DNA of 64,000 nucleotides from NCBI RefSeq assembly GCF_015291725.1, contig NZ_CP030038.1:2407001-2471000 (forward strand). Direction: 5' to 3'. This stretch comes from Bradyrhizobium sp. CCBAU 51765. GTDB lineage: Bacteria; Pseudomonadota; Alphaproteobacteria; Rhizobiales; Xanthobacteraceae. How positions within the stretch are numbered: position 1 is the first letter of the stretch; the number at the start of each line of letters is the position of its first letter. The notes beneath the pieces are model-generated. The model ran no database searches, was not told the DNA's origin, and saw only the letters and a program-made list of their open reading frames with translations. This document shows, piece by piece, positions 25,495-33,235 of the stretch. Position numbers and translations under genes: made by a program.

Positions 25495-26378
25495 GAGCGT
25501 TGCACCGGATCGAGGGCGAGCCGCAGGCCGTCGCCGAATAGATTGAGGCCGATCACGCTGGTGATGATGCAGACGATCGGCAACGCCATGATCCACGGCG
25601 CCTGATAGACGATCTGGCGGCCCTCGGCGATCATGCTGCCCCAGGTCGGCGTGTCGCCGGCCACCGAGATGCCGACGAAGGACAGGATGACCTCGACCAG
25701 GATCGCAATCCCCATCTCGACGGCGAGGAGGGTGACCAGCAGCGGAACGAGGTTGGGCAATATCTCCAGGCGCAGCAGCCTGGCCCGGCTGAGGCCGATC
25801 ACTTGCGCGGCGGCGGCATAGTCGCGCGTGAGCTGCACCATGGTCTCGGCGCGAATGACGCGGGCAAAGCGTGTCCAATCGACCACCACGATCGCGGCGA
25901 TCACCGAGGTCAGTCCGGCGCCGATCACCGCAGCCAGCACGATCGACAGCAGCACCGGCGGAAAGGCCATCCAGACGTCGATCAGCCGCGAGATGGACTG
26001 ATCGACCCAGCCGCCAAAACTCCCGGCAAACAGGCCGAGCGCGACGCCGATCAGCGCCGCGAGCGTTGCCGCGATCAGTGCGACCATTACCGCGGTGCGC
26101 GCAGAATAGATCAGGCGCGACAGCACGCAGCGGCCGAGGCTGTCCGTGCCGAGGAGATACGTGTGATCCCCGCCAGTCATCCAGGCCGGCGGCAATTGCG
26201 CCGACATCAAATCCTGCTCAAGCGGATCGTGCGGCGCGAACACGGGCGCGAATATCGCGGCCAACATCAGGAGAGCGACCAGCACCGCGCCGATCCAGAG
26301 ACGCGGACCGCTCCGCCTCAAGCCCGCAAGCAGGCGCGACGGCGGCGCGGCAAGAGCGGCGATTGCGATGTCAGCCAT
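25491..26378 (-). CDS. Dipeptide ABC transporter permease, DppC-like
   Basis: A 295-residue permease with the DppC motif LLGTDSLGRCVLSRLIYSAR and a C-terminal EAA-type loop (YAAAAQVIGLSRARLLRLEILPN). The start ATG at 26378 overlaps the DppB-like gene by eight bases. About six membrane segments are visible. Confidence 0.9.
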   Translation of the reverse strand: MADIAIAALAAPPSRLLAGLRRSGPRLWIGAVLVALLMLAAIFAPVFAPHDPLEQDLMSAQLPPAWMTGGDHTYLLGTDSLGRCVLSRLIYSARTAVMVALIAATLAALIGVALGLFAGSFGGWVDQSISRLIDVWMAFPPVLLSIVLAAVIGAGLTSVIAAIVVVDWTRFARVIRAETMVQLTRDYAAAAQVIGLSRARLLRLEILPNLVPLLVTLLAVEMGIAILVEVILSFVGISVAGDTPTWGSMIAEGRQIVYQAPWIMALPIVCIITSVIGLNLFGDGLRLALDPVQRS

Positions 26379-27378
26379 GGCGCAGCCTCGGATCCAGCAT
26401 GGTGACCACGAGATCGACCAGGAGATTGAGCGCAATGAACATCACCGCAAAAGCCAGGACCAAGCCCTGGATCAGCGGAAAGTCGCGGTTGATCACCGCA
26501 TCGATCGCCATGTTGCCGATACCCTCATAGGAGAAGATGCGCTCGACCAGCACGGTCCCACCGAGCAGCAACGTCACCTGCACGCCGCCGAGCGCGACCG
26601 TCGGGATCAGCGCGTTGGGAAATACCTCGTGCAGCAGGATGCTCGGGCGCGAATAGCCGCGGGCGCGCGCGACCTGGGCATAGTCCTGGTCCTCGGACTC
26701 CGCCAGCGACGCTTTCAACAGACGCGCCACCAGGGCGGCAAACGGCAGCGCCAACGCGAGCGCCGGCAGGATCATGTGATGCAGAAGCGCGAAGGCGATG
26801 TCGAAGTGGCCGGTCAGGATGCTCTCGATCAGGAAGAAATTGCTGTGCAGGTTGAGGTCGATCTCCGGATCGACCCGGCCGGAGATCGGCAGCAGCGGAA
26901 TCAGCACACCAAACAGCAGCAGCAGGATCAGCGCCCAGAGGAAATCCGGAATCGCGAGCAGCACGCCGATGCCGCCATCGACGACCCATTCGGCGCGCCG
27001 GCCCCGCAGTAGAATGCCGACAAGCGCTGCGACAACGCCGAGCAAGACGGCGATGATCGTCGCCACCAGCGCAAGCTCGATCGTGGCCGGTAGTCGCGCC
27101 AGCAGCAGTTCCAGCACGTTTTGCCGCACGCTGATGGAGCGGCCGAAATCGCCGCTTGCGACCTGGCCAAGCCAGGTCGCAAATTGTTGGAGGATCGGCT
27201 GGTCGAGGCCATAGAGCGCACGGAGCCGGCCGATGTCGGCCTCCGAGGCGCCGGGCGGGATCATCATGGCAATGGGATCGCCCGGCACGATGCGCAGCAG
27301 CACGAAGACGATCACCGCCACACCGAACAATGTGGGCGGGACGAGGACGAGTCGTCTGATCAGCTCGCCCCATCGCAT
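26371..27378 (-). CDS. Dipeptide ABC transporter permease, DppB-like
   Basis: A 335-residue permease beginning MRWGELIRRLVLVPPTLFGV with the PGDPIAMMIPPGAS motif of the DppB/OppB family and an EAA loop (YAQVARARGYSRPSILLHEV). It forms the channel with the DppC-like protein. A 30-base gap holding most of a hairpin separates it from the binding-protein gene upstream. Confidence 0.9.
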   Translation of the reverse strand: MRWGELIRRLVLVPPTLFGVAVIVFVLLRIVPGDPIAMMIPPGASEADIGRLRALYGLDQPILQQFATWLGQVASGDFGRSISVRQNVLELLLARLPATIELALVATIIAVLLGVVAALVGILLRGRRAEWVVDGGIGVLLAIPDFLWALILLLLFGVLIPLLPISGRVDPEIDLNLHSNFFLIESILTGHFDIAFALLHHMILPALALALPFAALVARLLKASLAESEDQDYAQVARARGYSRPSILLHEVFPNALIPTVALGGVQVTLLLGGTVLVERIFSYEGIGNMAIDAVINRDFPLIQGLVLAFAVMFIALNLLVDLVVTMLDPRLRHG

Positions 27379-27399
27379 CCTTGTGCCCCCTTTTTCGAA

Positions 27400-27418
27400 G
27401 CCGGCGACTCAAGCCGGC
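27400..27418 (-). promoter_or_regulatory. Hairpin at the binding-protein/permease junction
   Basis: GCCGGC repeats with a seven-base spacer form a six-bp stem overlapping the binding-protein stop codon, upstream of the DppB-like gene. Probable differential-expression element, as at the other importer operons here. Confidence 0.4.
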
Positions 27419-28953
27419 GTGACGAGCTGCGGAAGGATCATGCCGTTGGATTGCGACACGACCTTGAGACCCTTCTTGTGGATGATCGGCTGGACATATT
27501 GGAACAGCGGGATCACCTCACCCTCCTCGGCGATGTACTTGTCGACGGCCTTGTAGCCGGCGATACGCTTGGCCTCGTCTTTCTCGCCCCAGAGAGGCCC
27601 GATGCGCTCGACGAGATCCTTGCCCTTCCAGGCGCAATGCGGCGATGGACCGAACATCGCAAAGCCGGTCGAGGTCGAGGGATCGCCGATCGCGTTGCCC
27701 CAATTGTAGAAGGCGGCCGGCGCCAGCGCGTGGCGTGCGCGCAACTCGAAATGCTTGGCGATCTCGTATATCTCGATATTGGCGTCGATGCCCACTTTGC
27801 GCCACATGCCGACGATCGCCTGGATCATCTCGAAGTCCTTCGGCTTGAAGCCGCGCGTGGTCTGGATCGTGAACTTCACCGGCTTGTCCGGAGAATAGCC
27901 GCTCTTGGCGAGCAGGCTTTTCGCAAGCTGGGGATCGTATGCAACTTTGATGGAGGGATCGAAGGCCGCATAGCCTGGCGCCTCAAGTGTCGAGATCGGA
28001 ACGCCGTAGCCCTTAAGAAGCCGGTCGACGATCGCCTTCTTGTCGATCGCATGGTGGGCGGCGAGCCGCACGTTGCGGTCGAGCATTGGGTCGATGTCGG
28101 TGATGAAGATCATCGCGATGTCGGACACCGGCTTGGTCTGTCCTGCCAATCCCGGCTTGGCTTTGAGGCGGTCGAACTCCTCGTAAGGGATCTCGAAGGT
28201 GAGATCCGAGCCACCGGACTCCATCTCGGCGACGCGGCTCGTCGGATCGGTGATAAACTTGAACACTACGGTCTCGAAAGCCGGCTTGCCGCCCCAATAG
28301 CCAGGATGCGCCTTCAGCCGCAGGAAGGCGTTGCGCTCGAAGGCATCAACCTTGTAGGGACCCGATCCGATCGGCGCCTTCTCGAAACCTTCGGCACCGA
28401 CCTTCTCGAAATAGGCCTTAGGCAGAATATAACCGGTGAGGAACGCCATCCATTTGAACAGCGTCGGCTCGAACTCGAGCACGTCGCCGGTGATGGTGTT
28501 GCCCTCGATCTTGTAATTGCCGACCTTGGACCAGACGAACTGAATGGGATTGCCGCCCTTCGGATCGGCGGCGCGGGTGAGCGACCACACCACGTCCTCC
28601 GGCGTCACCGGGGAGCCGTCATGCCAGGTCGCGCCCTTGCGCACGTCCATCGTGATCTTGCTGCGATCCTCGTTCCAGCCCCATTTCGTCAGCAGCCCGG
28701 GCTTGAAGGAGAGGTCCGGCGCCTGGCCGATATAGGGGTCGAACACCGCCTGATAGATCGACTGGATGGTCGGGTTCACGGCCGAGAGGCCGACAGTCGG
28801 ATCGAACGACGGCACGTTGACGTTGTAAGCGATGGTCAGCGTGCCCGGCGTAGCGGCAAGTGCGCCACCGGTGAGACCCGAGGTGAAAGGCAGCGCGGCG
28901 ACGCCGCCGGCGAGCTGGAGAAGCGAGCGACGAGAGAGATACGACATGTTCAT
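27409..28953 (-). CDS. ABC transporter substrate-binding protein, dipeptide family, with Tat-type leader
   Basis: A 514-residue SBP_bac_5 protein. The leader contains a twin-arginine motif (LSRRSLLQLAGG) followed by a hydrophobic stretch and cleavage near ALAAT, so export is probably by the Tat pathway. The mature part has the family block ITMDVRKGATWHDGSPVTPE. ATG codons at 28953 and 28947 are both possible; GGGGGT lies just upstream. It feeds the DppBCDF-like importer encoded downstream and is preceded in the same operon by the dienelactone-hydrolase fusion. Confidence 0.9.
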   Translation of the reverse strand: MNMSYLSRRSLLQLAGGVAALPFTSGLTGGALAATPGTLTIAYNVNVPSFDPTVGLSAVNPTIQSIYQAVFDPYIGQAPDLSFKPGLLTKWGWNEDRSKITMDVRKGATWHDGSPVTPEDVVWSLTRAADPKGGNPIQFVWSKVGNYKIEGNTITGDVLEFEPTLFKWMAFLTGYILPKAYFEKVGAEGFEKAPIGSGPYKVDAFERNAFLRLKAHPGYWGGKPAFETVVFKFITDPTSRVAEMESGGSDLTFEIPYEEFDRLKAKPGLAGQTKPVSDIAMIFITDIDPMLDRNVRLAAHHAIDKKAIVDRLLKGYGVPISTLEAPGYAAFDPSIKVAYDPQLAKSLLAKSGYSPDKPVKFTIQTTRGFKPKDFEMIQAIVGMWRKVGIDANIEIYEIAKHFELRARHALAPAAFYNWGNAIGDPSTSTGFAMFGPSPHCAWKGKDLVERIGPLWGEKDEAKRIAGYKAVDKYIAEEGEVIPLFQYVQPIIHKKGLKVVSQSNGMILPQLVTPA

Positions 28954-28996
28954 GACCCCCAACACGATGGACGAGAGATTGCGAGCATTTGCGAGA

Positions 28997-29018
28997 ACGG
29001 CGCCGCAAGCGGCGCCGT
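28997..29018 (-). promoter_or_regulatory. Strong intercistronic hairpin
   Basis: ACGGCGCCG and CGGCGCCGT form a perfect nine-bp stem around a CAAG loop, between the hydrolase stop (29032) and the binding-protein start (28953). There is no T-run after it, so it is read as an mRNA-processing or stability element. Confidence 0.5.
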
Positions 29019-29031
29019 GGATCAGATCTGC

Positions 29032-30264
29032 TTATTTCCCGGCGCTCTCGGACCAGCGCGCCATCAGCGTGTTGGAGGGTAGCGATTCATCGACCAACTT
29101 CCTGGCGGTCTCGACGCCGGCCACCGGCAGCTTGCTTGGATCGATCAGGCCGATCTGCACCAGCACGGATGCCTGGTCCCAATAGATGTGCTCGTTGTAG
29201 AGCTTGTCGCCACGGAAGCGCACGATCGCCACCAGGGGGATCTCGACATACTTGCCGGTCGGCGGCACGCCGGGCAGCATCCAGTCGATCTCGATGTCGT
29301 GGGTGAAGCAGAACAGCATCTCGTCGACGATGCGGTCCGAGCCGATAGTGCGCGAGATCGGCACCAGCTTGGTGTCCTGCGGTGTCTTCGGAATGAAGTG
29401 GTTCTTGTAGAAGCGCAGCAGGTCACGATAGCCCACGCCACCCGTCATAGTCGGGATGTGGTTGACATAGGGCTCGGCAACCATGGTTGTCATGGTCTGC
29501 TCGGCCGACCGCGTCGCGAATTCGAGTTCGGTGTGCTTGTCCCACAGCGCCGAGAGGTCGTAGTGCGGGCCCAGCACCTTCCGGAACAGCGCGATCGAGC
29601 GTGTATAGGCCATCAGCGTCGCGGGCTTGTTGAAGCTGGTGCGCTCCGGCGCAGCGAAGGCGTGGTCGCAACCGGGGTAGAGGTAGAATTCGATCTCAGG
29701 CCGCCCCTTGAAAGCCGCCATGATCTGCGCACGCGCTTCCGCCGGAGCAAATCGGTCGAGCTCGGCAAAATGGAAGACCACGGGGCTTTTGACGTCGGCC
29801 GCTTCGCCAAGATCGGCCTCGATGCCGACGCCGTAATAGCTGACGGCGCAGTCGACATCCGTCCGTGCGGCAACGAGATAAGCAAGCTTGCCGCCAAGAC
29901 AGAAGCCGAGCGCACCGACCTTGCCCTTGCATTCGGGACGCGCGCGCAGCACTTTCAGCGCGTCGGCGGCGTCCTTGATCGACTGGTTGACATCGAAGCG
30001 CTGGTAATAGCCCATTGCCTTGCCGAAATCGGCCTCGGTGTAGCCAAGCTCGACGCCTGGCTCCATGCGCCAGAACAGATCGGGTGCGAGCACCACATAG
30101 CCTTCCTCGGCGTAGTGGTCGGCAACCTCACGAATCGATTTGTTGACGCCGAAAATCTCCTGCAACAGCAGGATGCCGGGACCGGCGCCCGACGCTGGGA
30201 CCGCGAGGTACCCCTTGAACGTGCCGCCATCCTTGGCAGCGATCTCGATCCACTGTCCAGCCAT
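29032..30264 (-). CDS. Dienelactone hydrolase fused to a SnoaL/NTF2-like domain
   Basis: A 410-residue protein. Residues 1-230 are a dienelactone hydrolase (carboxymethylenebutenolidase) domain with E36 (LLQEIFGV), nucleophile C122 (GFCLGG), D170 (FAELDRFAP) and H201 (GCDHAF), the full Cys-Asp-His set. Residues about 240-400 resemble a SnoaL-like (NTF2 fold) domain, probably dimerising or binding a small hydrophobic ligand. Plain dienelactone hydrolases are about 235 residues. It is the first gene of the minus-strand importer operon and is divergent from a MarR gene. It likely hydrolyses a lactone or ester made from the imported compound. Confidence 0.88.
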   Translation of the reverse strand: MAGQWIEIAAKDGGTFKGYLAVPASGAGPGILLLQEIFGVNKSIREVADHYAEEGYVVLAPDLFWRMEPGVELGYTEADFGKAMGYYQRFDVNQSIKDAADALKVLRARPECKGKVGALGFCLGGKLAYLVAARTDVDCAVSYYGVGIEADLGEAADVKSPVVFHFAELDRFAPAEARAQIMAAFKGRPEIEFYLYPGCDHAFAAPERTSFNKPATLMAYTRSIALFRKVLGPHYDLSALWDKHTELEFATRSAEQTMTTMVAEPYVNHIPTMTGGVGYRDLLRFYKNHFIPKTPQDTKLVPISRTIGSDRIVDEMLFCFTHDIEIDWMLPGVPPTGKYVEIPLVAIVRFRGDKLYNEHIYWDQASVLVQIGLIDPSKLPVAGVETARKLVDESLPSNTLMARWSESAGK

Positions 30265-30468
30265 CGTGACCGTCCCCTCTTCTCGTTGAGCCCCTGGAGC
30301 CTTCCCTCATCACGGCGCGTCTGTTTGACGCGTCGGGCACGAGGCGAAGACGGTTGCCTTTTCATCATGCTTTCTTAATTGAATTTTTAATGTAAGAATC
30401 GAACTTGTAAATAGCATAGATTGAGCACAGCCTGCCCAGGCAGTAAGCGAGCGCGGAATCAGGAGACG
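30265..30468. promoter_or_regulatory. Divergent promoter region between the hydrolase operon and MarR gene
   Basis: A 204-bp gap. The AT-rich core at 30371-30420 contains TTCTTA (30372-30377) and TAAGAA (30393-30398) as an inverted repeat around an ATTGAATTTTTAA-like centre, a plausible MarR operator overlapping promoters for both directions. Confidence 0.45.
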
Positions 30469-31062
30469 ATGTTGAGGAAGACGCAGAAGGCGGCCGCGCG
30501 ACGAACGGGCACCGCCGCGAGAGACAAGCAGCGGCCGGCCGCGACGGAGCGGCCAGGCTCGTGGCACTTGGCGCGCACCGAGACCGAGCTGCGCCTCTCC
30601 GAGTTCGAGTTCAGGCTGGAGCGGCTGGCACAAGCCTATTATCGCTGGAAGGCTGCCTGCCTTGCCGCCGTCTGCGACGCGCCGTTGACCGGAGACGATG
30701 TCGCCGTGCTCAACGTGGTGCGCATGGGCGATGAACCCAAGCGGCTGTCAGAGATCGGCCAGCTGCTCAATCGCGTCGACGTCCCCAATCTGCAATATGC
30801 GACCCGCAAGCTTGTGAAGGCCGGTTTGATCGAGACCGAGGGCTCGTCATCGCGCAAGGAGACGCGCTACCGCGCGACCGATCGGGGCCACGACGTCACT
30901 GAAGCCTATGCAGCCTTGCGCGCGGAAACGCTCCCGCCGATGTTGGAAGCATTGGACGGCTGGGCCGAAAAGTCGGAGGCCATGGGCTCCCATCTCGAAC
31001 TGGTGTCGAGCCTCTATACGCAGGCCGCCCAGGCCGCGATCATACGGCGGCATCAGCCCTGA
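30469..31062 (+). CDS. MarR-family winged-helix transcriptional regulator
   Basis: A 197-residue regulator. A basic, Ala/Arg-rich tail of about 40 residues precedes a winged-helix core (LSEIGQLLNRVDVPNLQYAT, RKLVKAGLIETEGSS, KETRYRATDRG) and a C-terminal dimerisation helix. The ATG at 30469 follows AGGAG; an upstream TTG is less likely. Divergence from the eight-gene operon at 30264 makes it that operon's probable local regulator. Confidence 0.85.
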   Translation: MLRKTQKAAARRTGTAARDKQRPAATERPGSWHLARTETELRLSEFEFRLERLAQAYYRWKAACLAAVCDAPLTGDDVAVLNVVRMGDEPKRLSEIGQLLNRVDVPNLQYATRKLVKAGLIETEGSSSRKETRYRATDRGHDVTEAYAALRAETLPPMLEALDGWAEKSEAMGSHLELVSSLYTQAAQAAIIRRHQP

Positions 31063-31118
31063 AGCTCCTGAAGCTGCTGTGCAGTCTCGCCCCTGATTGC
31101 AGAGGAGAGATCGGTGTG

Positions 31119-31166
31119 CCCGGAATGACTCGAAGGTCGCATGTTCGAGTCATGCCGGGATCGGCA
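31119..31166 (+). other. Long hairpin that includes a tRNA T-arm-like segment
   Basis: Arms at 31119-31134 and 31144-31159 pair over 16 positions with one mismatch around a nine-base loop. Within it, 31139-31155 reads GCATG-TTCGAGT-CATGC, exactly a T-arm (5-bp stem, 7-base loop), followed by CGGGATCG, which resembles a 3' acceptor strand. No matching 5' acceptor GATCCCG or anticodon arm was found upstream, so it is not an intact tRNA. It lies between two convergent genes and could serve as a terminator or be a relic of tRNA-targeted integration. Confidence 0.45.
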
Positions 31167-31297
31167 GACCTGCCTCGACTGAAGCTGTCGTATTTCGATC
31201 AGCTTGTTGTCGCGGGGCGAAGAAGCGCGGTCCTTGAACGGCAGGCTAGGAATCGCCTGAGCTGGCAGGCCGGTAAGACCGCTGGTCTGATCTCGCC

Positions 31298-32329
31298 TCA
31301 ATTGCGGCTCATCTGAATATCCTTCACGACGACGTCGCCGTCGATCACGATCGCTTCGTCATCCAGCAGCAGCGAGCAGTTGCGCATGGGAATGTCGAGA
31401 TGGCACGCGGTGGTGTTGGGGCCGCCGAGTTCGTTGTTGGGGCCGGTCGAAAACATGACATTGCCGTAGAAGCTGCGCGGCTCCATGCCCATCCCTCCGG
31501 GAAATTCGCCGGGGACGAAATTGTGCCAGCGTGCCTGAGGGTTCATGCCCCAGCCGACATGGCTCATGCCGTAGCCGCGCTTATCGTTGAAGGATTCCAT
31601 GTAGGCCTTGACGATCTCGGCCTCGAGCCCGCCCCTGATGTCGGTGACCCAGCCTCGCTCGATCGTGTAGGTGATGGGATCGCGGACCATGATGTTCTGC
31701 GGCAACAGGATGTCACCGGTCGCGACCACGATCTGCCCATCGACCCCGTCATCGTCGCCGCCGGTGAAGACGAAGCCGGAAGGCCAATGGTCCCAGCGGC
31801 CCGGCGTGTCGTTGCAGGCATATTCGGCGATCGTGTCATAGGTATTCAGCTTGTAGGTCACGTCGGTGCCGTGCGGCGAGGTGATCCGCATCACCTTGGC
31901 CGCGTCGAGAAGGCCGGCGGCGATCTCGACCTTCTCGCGCAATTCGGGATAGGGCTGCATCCGTGCCAGCAATTCCGGCGGCTCGACCGCAGTGAGAATG
32001 CGAGTGCCTGCGGCCTGAATGGCGAACTGTTCCGGCGAGAACAGCAGGAAGACGCAGTCGATCAGCATGTCGCAATTCTTCAGGGCCTCGACGGCGTCGG
32101 GCATGGCGGCCAAGCCGGTCACGCCGACGTTCCAGCCGGCAGTCGGCAGCGGCGCAGGCAGCCGCATGTGATACATCCGCGCGCCGAGCCGCTGGCCCGC
32201 GGCCATGAAGGCGTCGGCGTAGGACAGGCGATCATTGCCCTGGGTCAGAACAACCAGGCGCTCGCCGTCGCGTACACCGGACATCTTGAGTTGATGCAGG
32301 CAGATTTCGGTGAAACCGGCGTGGTCCAT
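31298..32329 (-). CDS. 2,5-dihydroxypyridine 5,6-dioxygenase-like (NicX family) iron enzyme
   Basis: A 343-residue protein that, from memory of the family, closely resembles NicX of Pseudomonas putida, the Fe(II) enzyme that opens 2,5-dihydroxypyridine to N-formylmaleamate, in a fold related to M29 aminopeptidases. Shared blocks are AVEPPELLARM, PGRWDHWPSGFVFT, MSHVGWG, FYGNVMFSTGPN and CHLDIPMRNC. The metal set reads H257, H310 and D312, matching the NicX His-His-Asp with a constant offset of eight; E169 and H181 are also kept. It stands alone, with no deformylase, amidase or isomerase genes of the nicotinate pathway nearby. An inverted repeat and a TetR gene lie upstream. The substrate may be another N-heterocycle or aromatic. 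Confidence 0.78.
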   Translation of the reverse strand: MDHAGFTEICLHQLKMSGVRDGERLVVLTQGNDRLSYADAFMAAGQRLGARMYHMRLPAPLPTAGWNVGVTGLAAMPDAVEALKNCDMLIDCVFLLFSPEQFAIQAAGTRILTAVEPPELLARMQPYPELREKVEIAAGLLDAAKVMRITSPHGTDVTYKLNTYDTIAEYACNDTPGRWDHWPSGFVFTGGDDDGVDGQIVVATGDILLPQNIMVRDPITYTIERGWVTDIRGGLEAEIVKAYMESFNDKRGYGMSHVGWGMNPQARWHNFVPGEFPGGMGMEPRSFYGNVMFSTGPNNELGGPNTTACHLDIPMRNCSLLLDDEAIVIDGDVVVKDIQMSRN

Positions 32330-32353
32330 GATTCCTCCTCTTTCTTGGAGGGA

Positions 32354-32377
32354 TAAATTAAACGGCGGATTAATTTA
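32354..32377. promoter_or_regulatory. Palindromic operator candidate upstream of the NicX-like gene
   Basis: TAAATTAA and TTAATTTA are perfect inverted arms of eight bases with an eight-base spacer, centred about 36 bases upstream of the dioxygenase start in an otherwise GC-rich region. It fits a dimeric TetR operator; the adjacent TetR gene at 32436 is the natural candidate to bind it. Confidence 0.55.
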
Positions 32378-32435
32378 ATGGCAAGCCCATGTGATAGGCA
32401 GGCTATGAGGCAGGTTGCGCGATTGGGCGGCGCCC

Positions 32436-33104
32436 TCAGCCCTTGAAGCCCAGGGTGGTGAAGCGGACGACCTCCTCGATCAGATCGCCGGACGGAGGCA
32501 CGCTGCGCTTCGTCCCGCTGATCTCGTCGATGCGATGCGCGTCAGAAAGAATGTAGATGTAGATTCCGATGAACTGGGCAAAACGCAGGTACAGGCGCTC
32601 ATCGGTCAGATGCGGCAGCAAACCGGCCAGCACCTCGACGTAAGCGCGCACCGGGCGATCATAGACCTCACGGCGCAGTCGGTAGGCCGTTTCGTCGGGT
32701 TCGGCATGCAGGCGGGCCTGGAGGCGCAGAAAGGCGCGTCCCTGCGCCGACGCCCGCAGTTCGAAAGGCGGCGTCACATAGGCGCGCAGGACGTCCTCGA
32801 CCTTGAAGCGCCGTCGCGCCGTCAACTCGCCGAGCAGCGCCATCCGACGTTCGGCCAGCCATTCACCGCGCCGCAGATAGACCTGCCGGAACAGCTCCTG
32901 CTTGCTGCCAAACCAATAATTCGCCATGGCCTGCGTGACCTCGGCAGCTTCGGCGATCTCGCGCAGATTGGCCGCCGCATAGCCGCGCTCGGCGAAATAG
33001 CGTTCGGCGGCGTCCAGAAGCGCGTCTCGGCTCTCGGTCTGCCCCTCGGGGCGACCCGGTCCACCGCGTTTCTTTCCACTGCGAACCGTTTTCATCACCA
33101 CCAT
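32436..33104 (-). CDS. TetR/AcrR family transcriptional regulator (first of two paralogues)
   Basis: A 222-residue TetR-family repressor. The helix-turn-helix is at about residues 25-75 (ALLDAAERYFAERGYAAANL, EIAEAAEVTQAMANYWFGSK). The ligand domain shares LRASAQGRAFLRLQARLHAEP and a YIYILSDAHRIDEI segment with the neighbouring TetR at 33236, so the two are paralogues. An in-frame ATG at 33095 may be the true start. It sits upstream of the NicX-like gene on the same strand and probably controls it through the palindrome at 32354. Confidence 0.88.
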   Translation of the reverse strand: MVVMKTVRSGKKRGGPGRPEGQTESRDALLDAAERYFAERGYAAANLREIAEAAEVTQAMANYWFGSKQELFRQVYLRRGEWLAERRMALLGELTARRRFKVEDVLRAYVTPPFELRASAQGRAFLRLQARLHAEPDETAYRLRREVYDRPVRAYVEVLAGLLPHLTDERLYLRFAQFIGIYIYILSDAHRIDEISGTKRSVPPSGDLIEEVVRFTTLGFKG

Positions 33105-33235
33105 GCATGCCTCGATCGCGTCGCCATGCCGGGAGCGGGACAGCGTCTCGTGTGGGATAGCAATCGGTCGCCCGCCGTACCAGTCGCCTGTCCGCGATGT
33201 CGATCGGATGTCATGGCTGACCGAACGGCGTTTCG

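Noticed and set aside
27121..29082. A 653-codon plus-strand frame
   Set aside because: Antisense to the binding-protein and DppB-like genes, with no family motif.
31119..31166. An intact tRNA gene
   Set aside because: Only the T-arm and a short acceptor-like tail are present; no anticodon arm, D-arm or 5' acceptor strand could be found upstream.
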